The notes below the pieces were generated by a model. It made no database searches. It was not told where the DNA came from and saw only the letters and a list, made by a program, of their open reading frames with translations. The translations under genes were made by a program, and so were the position numbers. From the NCBI GenBank assembly GCA_959022495.1, contig CAUEYX010000003.1, positions 62,001-126,000 on the forward strand: a stretch of DNA of 64,000 nt. Reading direction: 5' to 3'. This DNA is from an uncultured Lachnospiraceae bacterium. Its GTDB lineage: Bacteria; Bacillota; Clostridia; Lachnospirales; Lachnospiraceae. Shown in pieces: positions 16,282 to 23,773 of this stretch (its first letter is position 1; each line of letters begins with the position of its first letter).

Positions 16282-16905
16282 ATGAAAAATATCGTGATTA
16301 CGATCTCAAGACAGTATGGAAGCGGTGGCAAAACCATTGGCGCAATGCTCGCGAAAGAACTGGGGATTAACTGCTACAGCCGTGAGATTCTGCGCATGGC
16401 TTCAGAGGACAGCGGCATTAATGAACGGCTTTTCGGCATGTCTGATGAGAAAATCCGGCATGCGGGCTGGTTCCGGCTTTTGAGCCGTCCCTACGAGGGA
16501 GATCTGATCCCGCCGGAAGAGAAAGGTTTCACATCCGATGACAATCTGTTTAATTATCAGGCGAAAATCATCAAAGAGCTGGCGGCAAAAGAATCCTGTG
16601 TTATTGTGGGAAGATGCGCGGATTATGTACTTAAGGATTACCCCAATGTGATGAGCGTATTCATTCACGCGGACCGTCAGTTCTGTCTGGAACGGTCCAT
16701 GGAGCGCCACAGCATGACAGAAAAAGAGATGCAGAGATATATTCAGAAAACAGATGAGTACAGAAGCGACTTCTACCGCTATCACACAGGACATGAGTGG
16801 GCGGACGCAAGAAACTACGACCTGTGCCTTGACAGCGGGAAGCTGGGATTTGAGAAATGCGTAGAAGAAATCAAGGCATATAAGAAAATCCGTTTTGGAG
16901 AGTAA
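16282..16905 (+). CDS. Cytidylate kinase-like family protein
   Basis: P-loop nucleotide-binding protein of the cytidylate-kinase-like family (207 residues). The N-terminus ITISRQYGSGGKTIG holds the GxxGxGK-type loop, and VGRCADYVL near residue 112 and the following FIHAD strand match the family. The true cmk gene product has additional CMP-binding sequence, so the nucleotide substrate is uncertain. These paralogues are common in Lachnospiraceae and their role is not established. AAAGGAGG lies ahead of the ATG. It is the last gene of the liv transcript. Confidence 0.85.
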   Translation: MKNIVITISRQYGSGGKTIGAMLAKELGINCYSREILRMASEDSGINERLFGMSDEKIRHAGWFRLLSRPYEGDLIPPEEKGFTSDDNLFNYQAKIIKELAAKESCVIVGRCADYVLKDYPNVMSVFIHADRQFCLERSMERHSMTEKEMQRYIQKTDEYRSDFYRYHTGHEWADARNYDLCLDSGKLGFEKCVEEIKAYKKIRFGE

Positions 16906-16976
16906 AATCTGGATTTGCGGTGGAGACGAGTTTAAATGAATGGGTCCGAAAACAGTAAGGTTTTCGAGGGCGTATT

Positions 16977-17182
16977 CGTGGAGAGGGGCGGGGCGGAGCA
17001 GGTTCCGCTCCATGATTTGGGAAAGATCTAAAAGGAAGGACACACGGCTAAAAGCAATTGACCAGCGGAAGATTCGGCTTACGTCTCAGGCATCCGCCGG
17101 TCAATTAACGCCGCGCGTCCTTCCTTTAAGACTTTCCGGCAAATCATTCCAAGTCGCCTGCTCCGTCCCGCCCCTCTCCACG
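16977..17182. repeat. Long imperfect inverted repeat H1
   Basis: Arms at 16977-17071 and 17091-17182 can pair over about 92 bases. The outer 16 bases are identical after reverse complement (CGTGGAGAGGGGCGGG), and further matching blocks are CGGAGCAGG, ATGATTT, AAAGGAAGGAC and AATTGACC. The loop is 19 bases. No coding potential is apparent. It is the first of three adjacent palindromes filling the 900-bp gap before the methyltransferase gene. Confidence 0.85.
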
Positions 17183-17248
17183 AAAGGTACTTCAGATAGA
17201 TGCTGTTTTCTGCGCACATCCGGTTAGAAAGCGCCTCCCCGCAGACAA

Positions 17249-17405
17249 ATGCAGGATTTCGAAAGAAGGCGAGGAGGGAGCGCAATGGGATACACTAGGA
17301 ACTGTACCGGCTGCGGAACAGATGAAGCTTAATTTCACCTTCTGGTGCCGGTGCAGCTCCTTTTCTCCAGTTACGCTCCCTCCTCACCCTGTTTTGAAAT
17401 CCTGC
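17249..17405. repeat. Imperfect inverted repeat H2
   Basis: The left arm starts at 17249 (TGCAGGATTTC, later GAGGAGGGAGCG) and pairs with the right arm ending at 17405 (CGCTCCCTCCTC, later GAAATCCTGCA). Inner arms also pair partly (ACTGTACCGGCTG with the complement of GCCGGTGCAGCT). The right arm is shared with the next palindrome, so the two hairpins would be alternative folds. A related hairpin occupies 49226-49345. Confidence 0.8.
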
Positions 17406-17760
17406 ATATGCCGGGAGACTCCTGCTGTCTTGAGTAAATCGAGAAAACAGCGGAGCGACTTTTCGAATGCCTTTCTGCGCGGGGGTGCGGGTGACTGAGG
17501 TGACTTCGGAATAGGGCTTGGAAAAAGTAGAAATCAGGGTACATGCGTTAAGTTTGGCAATGGGATTGTCCGACCGGAGGGAGTTGCCCATTGCCAAACT
17601 TTGTATTTAGCATGTACCCTGATTTTGTAGTTTTTCCTGTCCTATGGAGCGGAGCCGAAGCCACCCACACCCCTGCGAAGAATATGTCTTCGACAACCCG
17701 CTCCGAAGTTTTCGTCCGATTTGCTGCTGGCCATTACGAGTCTCCCCCGGCAAATCCAAA
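17392..17760. repeat. Very long imperfect inverted repeat H3
   Basis: Arms of about 170 bases, 17392-17564 and 17587-17760, around a 22-base centre. The inner pairs are perfect (AGTTTGGCAATGGG with CCCATTGCCAAACT; AAATCAGGGTACATGC with its complement at 17610-17625). The outer parts pair imperfectly through CGGAGCG, GAAAAC, GCCGGG and GAGACTC blocks. Its outer modules recur at 49350-49521. It ends about 60 bp before the methyltransferase start. Confidence 0.85.
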
Positions 17761-17819
17761 TTTTGTAGTGATAAGAACCGGAAAATGTGTTAAACTTCTA
17801 TCTATGGGAGGTTTTAGCG

Positions 17820-18671
17820 GTGGAAGCGTACACGAGTTTCGCGTCAGTATATGACACGTTTATGGACAATGTTCCCTACAGGGAATGGGGAGAATATATA
17901 CATAGCATACTATGTAAATATGGGGTGAATGATGGGATTGTACTGGATCTTGGATGTGGCACCGGTACGATGACAGAACTCTTTGCGGGATATGGATATG
18001 ATATGATCGGGGTGGATTACTCGGAGGACATGCTTGAGCTTGCCATGGAGAAACGGCTTGAGTCGGGGCACGACATCCTGTATCTTCTTCAGGATATGCG
18101 GGAGTTTGAGCTCTATGGAACGGTGCGGGCTGTGATCAGTGTGTGTGACTCCATAAATTATATCACTGAGCCGGAGGAACTTCAGGAAGTATTCCGGCTG
18201 GTAAATAATTATCTTGACCCGGGAGGGGTCTTTGTTTTTGATTTTAACACTGAGTATAAATACCGTGAGGTTATGGGGGACTGTACGATCGCGGAGGACC
18301 GCGGCGTGTGCAGTTTCATATGGGATAACTGCTATTATGAGGAAGATAAGATCAATGAATACGACCTGACACTTTTTATCAAAGAAGGCTTGGCGAGAGG
18401 GCAGAAAGAGACACCAGACACATACGGTTACAGAGATGGGGAAACAGATCCGGAGACAGAAGAAGAGAACGGCATGCTGTACCGGAAATATAAAGAAACC
18501 CATTTTCAAAGAGGGTATACTCTGGATGAGATCCGGGAAATGATAAGCCGTGCGGGGCTTATTTTTGAAGCGGCATATGATATGGACACCCGGGGAGAGG
18601 TCAGAAAGACCAGCGAGAGAATCTGTGTGACCGCCCGGGAAAGCGGAAAACAGATCATGGATATGGCTTAG
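17820..18671 (+). CDS. Class I SAM-dependent methyltransferase
   Basis: Predicted S-adenosylmethionine-dependent methyltransferase of unknown substrate, 283 residues. The SAM-binding glycine motif is VLDLGCGTGTM near residue 40, followed by the acidic loop MIGVDYSEDML and by ISVCDSINYI as motif IV region. The start chosen is GTG 17820, with GGGAGG at 17806-17811; a longer frame from 17787 would place this ribosome site inside the gene. An acidic segment near residue 215 (DGETDPETEEENG) looks like a loop. The gene precedes hslO by 40 bp and is probably co-transcribed with it. Confidence 0.85.
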   Translation: MEAYTSFASVYDTFMDNVPYREWGEYIHSILCKYGVNDGIVLDLGCGTGTMTELFAGYGYDMIGVDYSEDMLELAMEKRLESGHDILYLLQDMREFELYGTVRAVISVCDSINYITEPEELQEVFRLVNNYLDPGGVFVFDFNTEYKYREVMGDCTIAEDRGVCSFIWDNCYYEEDKINEYDLTLFIKEGLARGQKETPDTYGYRDGETDPETEEENGMLYRKYKETHFQRGYTLDEIREMISRAGLIFEAAYDMDTRGEVRKTSERICVTARESGKQIMDMA

Positions 18672-18711
18672 GGACGAAAGAAAAGTTTAGAGAAACGGGA
18701 GAGTGGATCGA

Positions 18712-19590
18712 ATGAAAGACTATATTGTGAGAGCAGCGGCGGCCAATACGCAGATACGGGCATTTGCAGCGGTGACAACGAATCTTGTGGAGGAGGCGAG
18801 ACAGCGGCACGGGACAAGCCCGGTGGCTACGGCGGCGCTTGGAAGGCTTCTGACCGGCGGGGTGATGATGGGAAGCATGATGAAAAATCCCACAGATATG
18901 CTGACCATCCAGATTAAATGTTCCGGTCCCATCGGAGGGCTGACCGTGACGGCAGACAGCCAGGGAAAGGTAAAAGGTTATGTCCATGACCCGGAGGTTA
19001 TGCTGCCGCCGAAGAATGGCAAGCTGGATGTAGGCGGTGCCCTCGGGCAGGGCGTGATGACGGTGATCAAGGATATGGGGTTAAAAGAGCCTTATTCAGG
19101 GCAGACAATCCTTCAGACCGGGGAGATCGCGGAGGACCTGACCTATTACTTTGCCACGTCGGAGCAGGTACCGTCCTCAGTGGGGCTTGGCGTACTGATG
19201 GAAAAGGATAATACCGTGCGGTGTGCGGGAGGATTTATCGTGCAGGTAATGCCATTTATCGAGGATGCGGTATTAAGCCGGCTGGAGCAGAATATTCAGA
19301 ACATCCAGTCCGTGACCCGGATGCTGGACAATGGCCACACGCCGGAAGAGATGCTGGCGCAGGTGTTAGAGGGACTGGACCTGGAGGTTACGGATACCAT
19401 GCCCGCTGAGTTTACGTGTAATTGTTCAAAGGAACGGATCGAAAAAGCGATCATCAGCATTGGAAAGAAGGAGATCCAGGCTATGATTGATGAGGGGGAG
19501 GACATTGAAGTGAAATGTCATTTCTGTAATACAGCGTATCATTATACGGTAGACGAGCTGAAAGAACTGCTGAAAAAGAGCCGGTCATAA
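18712..19590 (+). CDS. hslO: Redox-regulated chaperone Hsp33
   Basis: Holdase chaperone that is activated when its zinc-bound cysteines are oxidised. The 292-residue protein has the N-terminal MKDYIVRAAAANTQIRAFA and ARQRHGTSPVATAALGRLL, and the C-terminal redox switch CNC followed about 30 residues later by CHFC (CxC and CxxC). ATG 18712 follows GGGAGAG at a good distance; a GTG at 18703 would add three residues. Oxidative-stress protection is plausible for an anaerobe exposed to air. Confidence 0.95.
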   Translation: MKDYIVRAAAANTQIRAFAAVTTNLVEEARQRHGTSPVATAALGRLLTGGVMMGSMMKNPTDMLTIQIKCSGPIGGLTVTADSQGKVKGYVHDPEVMLPPKNGKLDVGGALGQGVMTVIKDMGLKEPYSGQTILQTGEIAEDLTYYFATSEQVPSSVGLGVLMEKDNTVRCAGGFIVQVMPFIEDAVLSRLEQNIQNIQSVTRMLDNGHTPEEMLAQVLEGLDLEVTDTMPAEFTCNCSKERIEKAIISIGKKEIQAMIDEGEDIEVKCHFCNTAYHYTVDELKELLKKSRS

Positions 19591-19726
19591 GGAACGGCCA
19601 CAAAACAGAACAGAAAAAACAAATAGAAATAGTAAAACGGAAACAGCAGATAATAAAAAGCGGACCACAAATAGAAAACAAGCACATGATAGGGAAAGGC
19701 GCCCAGATAGGAAGGGGAAAGAAAAG

Positions 19727-21643
19727 ATGAGACATGGATTTATAAAAGCTGCGGCAGCCACGCCGGATATCCGGGTGGCGGATGTGGACTTTAATACAGA
19801 GAAAATATGCGGGGCCATCGGGGAAGCATGTGAGACGGGGGCGAAGATCATCGTGTTCCCCGAGCTGTGTATAACCGGATACACATGCGGTGATTTGTTT
19901 ACCCAGGACGCGCTTCTTAAGTCGGCGCGGGAAGCTCTGATGCGGATTGCAAAGTACACAAAGGAGAAAGATATCCTCGCGTTCGTGGGGATGCCGCTGT
20001 CTGTCAGGGGAAAACTTTATAATACGGCGGCAGCCCTGAACCGGGGGAAGGTGATCGGGTTCACGACCAAAACATTCCTGCCGAATTATGCGGAATTTTA
20101 CGAGATGCGCCAGTTCACCCCCGGACCGGACAAAGCAGGTTATATCGAGTTTGAGGGAGAACAGGTTCCGTTCGGGCCGCAGATCTTATTTGAGGCGTCC
20201 GGGATAGAAGGCCTGGTTGTTTCCGCAGAGATCTGTGAGGATGTGTGGTCCCCGGTGCCGCCCAGCATACAGGCGGCCATCGAGGGGGCAACGGTGATTG
20301 TGAACTGTTCTGCCAGCGATGAGACCATCGGGAAAGATGTGTACCGGAGGGAGCTGATCGCCGGTCAGTCCGCGCGCCTGATCGCAGGGTATGTATATGC
20401 CAACGCGGGGGAAGGCGAGTCCACAACGGACGTGGTGTTCGGCGGACACAATATTATTGCGGAGAACGGAGCGGTCCTGATGGAGGCGGAGAGATACCGC
20501 AATGAGATCATTTATTCAGAGTTCGACTTGAAACGGATCGTAAGCGAGCGGAGGAAGAACACGACGTTTCAGTCAGTTCCCACAGGCACGCTTATGCGGG
20601 TGCCATTTGCAATTGAAAAAGAGGAAGTCCGGCTTACCAGGGTATTCCCGAGGAAGCCATTCGTGCCGTCAGATGAGAGAGCGCGCGCGAAGCGGTGCGA
20701 GGAGATCTTGACGATCCAGGCCATGGGGCTGAAAAAGCGTCTTGCCCACACCCATTCAAAAACAGCTGTGGTTGGGATATCAGGCGGTTTAGACTCCACT
20801 CTGGCGCTCCTGGTGACAGCCCGCGCTTTTGATATGCTGGGAAGGGATAAAAAGGAGATTATCGCGGTGACCATGCCTTGCTTCGGGACAACGGACCGGA
20901 CTTATCAGAACGCCTGCAATATGACGAGAAAAACCGGAGCCACCCTGAAAGAAGTACCCATCGCTGAGGCGGTAAACCTGCATTTTCGGGATATCGGGCA
21001 GGACCCGGATAACCACGATGTGACCTATGAAAACGCCCAGGCAAGAGAGCGGACCCAGGTGCTTATGGATATTGCCAACCGCACGGGAGGCATGGTGATT
21101 GGCACAGGGGATATGTCGGAGCTGGCGCTTGGATGGGCGACTTACAACGGGGACCACATGTCCATGTACGGGGTGAATGCCTCTGTGCCCAAGACGCTGG
21201 TGCGCCACCTGGTGAAATACGCGGCGGATGAGACGCAGGATGAGGAATTAAAGAACGTGCTTTATGATGTGCTGGATACACCGGTAAGTCCGGAACTGCT
21301 CCCTCCAAAGGACGGGGATATCGCGCAGAGGACGGAAGACCTGGTGGGACCGTACGAACTGCATGATTTCTTCCTTTACTATATGCTTCGTTTCGGATAT
21401 GAGCCGGCCAAGATATTCCGTCTTGCGGAGCGCTCTTTCGAGGGGGAATATGACAGAGCGGTGATCCTGAAGTGGCTGAAAATATTCTTAAGGAGATTTT
21501 TCTCTCAGCAGTTTAAGAGATCCTGCCTGCCGGACGGACCGAAGATCGGCACCGTGGCGCTCTCTCCAAGGGGGGACTTAAGGATGCCAAGCGACGCGTG
21601 CGCAGCAGTGTGGCTCAAAGAGCTGGAGGAGATCAGGCTGTAA
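19727..21643 (+). CDS. nadE: Glutamine-dependent NAD+ synthase
   Basis: Final step of NAD synthesis: nicotinate adenine dinucleotide is amidated with glutamine-derived ammonia. The N-terminal nitrilase-type glutaminase domain (about residues 1-270) shows FPELCITGYTCGD, KTFLPNY and the catalytic cysteine in SAEICEDVW. The synthetase domain (about 320-638) has the pyrophosphate loop GISGGLDSTLALL and GTGDMSELALGW. The 638-residue length matches two-domain NadE. The 136-bp gap before it is purine-rich, with no clear signal beyond the ribosome site. Confidence 0.96.
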   Translation: MRHGFIKAAAATPDIRVADVDFNTEKICGAIGEACETGAKIIVFPELCITGYTCGDLFTQDALLKSAREALMRIAKYTKEKDILAFVGMPLSVRGKLYNTAAALNRGKVIGFTTKTFLPNYAEFYEMRQFTPGPDKAGYIEFEGEQVPFGPQILFEASGIEGLVVSAEICEDVWSPVPPSIQAAIEGATVIVNCSASDETIGKDVYRRELIAGQSARLIAGYVYANAGEGESTTDVVFGGHNIIAENGAVLMEAERYRNEIIYSEFDLKRIVSERRKNTTFQSVPTGTLMRVPFAIEKEEVRLTRVFPRKPFVPSDERARAKRCEEILTIQAMGLKKRLAHTHSKTAVVGISGGLDSTLALLVTARAFDMLGRDKKEIIAVTMPCFGTTDRTYQNACNMTRKTGATLKEVPIAEAVNLHFRDIGQDPDNHDVTYENAQARERTQVLMDIANRTGGMVIGTGDMSELALGWATYNGDHMSMYGVNASVPKTLVRHLVKYAADETQDEELKNVLYDVLDTPVSPELLPPKDGDIAQRTEDLVGPYELHDFFLYYMLRFGYEPAKIFRLAERSFEGEYDRAVILKWLKIFLRRFFSQQFKRSCLPDGPKIGTVALSPRGDLRMPSDACAAVWLKELEEIRL

Positions 21644-21680
21644 GCGCTGGGGAGAGCAGAGGAAGGGAGACGAAAGAGAA

Positions 21681-22748
21681 ATGAAGTTAATCAGGACGGA
21701 AGATGCAGCTGGCAGTGTGCTCTGCCACGATATTACGCAGATCATTCCCGGGGTAGTCAAAGACGCGGTCTTTCGCAAAGGCCATGTGGTGACGGAAGAA
21801 GATATCCCGGTACTCCTTTCCGTGGGGAAGGAACATCTCTACGTGTGGGAGAAAGAGGAGGGAATGCTCCACGAAAATGACGCGGCTGAGATTCTCCGTC
21901 AGGTCTGCCAGGGTCCTTTTCTGTCAGCGTCTGAACCCAAAGAGGGCAAGATCGAACTGACTGCGGAAATGGACGGCCTTTTGAAAATTGACCGGGAGAA
22001 ATTAAACGCGGTCAACGGGATGGGACAGATAGTGCTGGCCTCCCGCCACGGAGATTTCCCTGTGAAAAAGGGGGACAAGATCGCAGGGATGCGTGTGGTG
22101 CCTCTCGTGATCGAGGAAGCGAAGATGGAGCGTGTGAAAGAAATCTGCGGCGGGGAGCCCATATTCCGGCTTCTGCCGTTTCAGAAGCTGAAGGCAGGGA
22201 TCGTTACCACAGGGAGCGAGGTGTACCGCGGGCGCATTGAGGATCAGTTTACCCCCGTAGTCCGGGAAAAACTGGAAGAATATGATCTGGAAGTGCTGGG
22301 GGATACGCTCTGTGATGATGATCCCGCCATGGTGACAGAGGCGGTCAGGGAATGGATCAGGAAAGGCGCGGATATGGTTGTGTGTACCGGGGGCATGAGT
22401 GTGGACCCGGATGACCGCACTCCCCTGGCGATACGGAACGCGTCGGATGAAGTCATTACCTACGGAGCCCCGGTGCTGCCGGGAGCCATGTTCATGCTGG
22501 CGTATGCGCGCGGAGATTCTGAAGGCGGCAAAGAGGAAACCCGGGCCCGCGAAGATCGAAAGAGTATCCCCATTATGGGACTGCCCGGGTGCGTAATGTA
22601 CGCGAAGCGGACGATTTTTGACCTGGTGCTGCCCCGGATCGCGGCGGGTGAGAAACTGCGCGCGGAAGACTTCTCCGTGCTGGGTGAGGGTGGATTATGC
22701 CTGAACTGTCCGGTGTGCACCTTCCCTGCCTGCGGATTCGGGAAGTAG
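21681..22748 (+). CDS. Molybdopterin-binding (MoCF) domain protein
   Basis: A MoeA/MogA-related protein of 355 residues, likely acting in molybdenum cofactor handling for enzymes such as the xanthine dehydrogenase at the left of the window. The molybdopterin-binding fold is visible at GIVTTGSEVY near residue 175 and CTGGMSVDPDDRTP near 237. The N-terminal 160 residues differ from canonical MoeA. The C-terminus is cysteine-rich (CLNCPVCTFPACGFGK), a trait I associate with this clostridial subfamily, and might hold a metal. It follows nadE by 37 bp and its last 54 bp overlap the opposing araC-type gene. Exact step in the pathway is unknown. Confidence 0.8.
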   Translation: MKLIRTEDAAGSVLCHDITQIIPGVVKDAVFRKGHVVTEEDIPVLLSVGKEHLYVWEKEEGMLHENDAAEILRQVCQGPFLSASEPKEGKIELTAEMDGLLKIDREKLNAVNGMGQIVLASRHGDFPVKKGDKIAGMRVVPLVIEEAKMERVKEICGGEPIFRLLPFQKLKAGIVTTGSEVYRGRIEDQFTPVVREKLEEYDLEVLGDTLCDDDPAMVTEAVREWIRKGADMVVCTGGMSVDPDDRTPLAIRNASDEVITYGAPVLPGAMFMLAYARGDSEGGKEETRAREDRKSIPIMGLPGCVMYAKRTIFDLVLPRIAAGEKLRAEDFSVLGEGGLCLNCPVCTFPACGFGK

Positions 22749-23624
22749 AGGCCTGCCCCGCCATCTGCCGGGGGACTGTCCATATTTCCTTTTGAAGACG
22801 CGGTTAAAGTAGGAGAGGTTATCGAATCCACAGCGCTGAGCGATCTCAATGACCGGCGCGTCTGATGACCGAAGCAGGCGCTCGGACATGGTGAGGCGGT
22901 AATTATTGAGGTATTCAATGAAACCGACGCCCATGTGTGCCTTAAAAAATTTCATGAAATGGGACTTGCTGTAATAAGTCAGGGCGGCCATACCGTCAAT
23001 GGTGATGTGTTCGGCATAGTGCTCTTCTACATATTTTAAAATAGTTTTCATCTTTTCGAGAGACTTCGTCTGGGAGGCAGACGCGGTCTCTTTTTTCTGC
23101 CGGTTGGAGATGAGCAGGAAAAGGAACTGAAACAGATGTCCCTTCACGGCAAGCTGGTATCCTTCCGGGCGTGTCGCGCAGAGCAGATCAATCTGCCGGA
23201 CGCATTCTGCCGCAGGCTGATACCAGGAAAGCGCGGATGACAGATAGGATTCCGTCTGCATTTTCCCTTCCATAAAGGGTGTGATAAACTTCGCGGCGCA
23301 CAGGTCGGTGCTTCCGGACATGAGAAGCTCCGGTTTGAATATGATATTTTCGTATTCCATGATATAATGGGCGTCCTGCTCGATGGAATGCAGCTGCCCC
23401 GGACGGATCAGGACGATATCACCGGATGTGACGGGCCTTTTCTGAAAGTCTGAGGACACGATGCCCCTGCCTTTTTTGATTACGATCAGCTCCACTTCCT
23501 CGTGCCAGTGCACGGGTACGCCGGGGAAATCCCGGGGGATGGAACAAAGATAGGTAATGTAGGGAAAATCCGCGGTGGTGTGGGACTTCGACTCGTGGTA
23601 ATTCTGGTATTCATTGATATTCAT
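22695..23624 (-). CDS. AraC family transcriptional regulator
   Basis: Predicted sugar-type transcription regulator of 309 residues. The N-terminal cupin sensor includes VPVHWHEEVELIVIKKGRG and GDIVLIRPGQLHSI; the C-terminal two-helix-turn-helix domain includes MAALTYYSKSHFMKFFKAHM and IAQRCGFDNLSYFNRVFKRK. The start is ATG 23624, six bases after GAGGAG; the frame stays open upstream but without a ribosome site. It is divergent from glgP-malQ with overlapping promoters, so that operon is the obvious candidate target. The last 20 or so residues beyond the usual PGRWR end are read from sequence that is antisense to the neighbouring gene. Confidence 0.88.
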   Translation of the reverse strand: MNINEYQNYHESKSHTTADFPYITYLCSIPRDFPGVPVHWHEEVELIVIKKGRGIVSSDFQKRPVTSGDIVLIRPGQLHSIEQDAHYIMEYENIIFKPELLMSGSTDLCAAKFITPFMEGKMQTESYLSSALSWYQPAAECVRQIDLLCATRPEGYQLAVKGHLFQFLFLLISNRQKKETASASQTKSLEKMKTILKYVEEHYAEHITIDGMAALTYYSKSHFMKFFKAHMGVGFIEYLNNYRLTMSERLLRSSDAPVIEIAQRCGFDNLSYFNRVFKRKYGQSPGRWRGRPLLPESAGREGAHRTVQA

Positions 23625-23647
23625 AAGCATCTCCTCACTTTGATAGT

Positions 23648-23701
23648 ATTGTACAATGAAAAGAAAGAATATTGCAAGAAATATCTGTGAAAACATATTA
23701 T
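23648..23701. promoter_or_regulatory. Overlapping divergent promoters sharing one -35 box
   Basis: The self-complementary hexamer TTGCAA at 23672-23677 can serve as -35 for both directions. Rightwards, TATTAT lies at 23696-23701 (18-bp spacer) for glgP-malQ. Leftwards, the complement reads TACAAT at 23653-23648 (18-bp spacer) for the AraC gene. RNA polymerase could occupy only one at a time. Confidence 0.55.
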
Positions 23702-23773
23702 ACTGCTAAACAGAAGCTGCGAAGAGAACTTTGGAAATGAAAGATGATAATAAAGGTTCGAAAGGAGATTATC

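Noticed and set aside
16940..17854. Short open frames in the palindrome block
   Set aside because: Frames of 60-100 codons arise on both strands but lack ribosome sites and similarity, and they follow the repeat symmetry.
21681..22748. Canonical MoeA
   Set aside because: The MoCF domain is present, but the N-terminal region and Cys-rich tail differ from MoeA, so no symbol was assigned.
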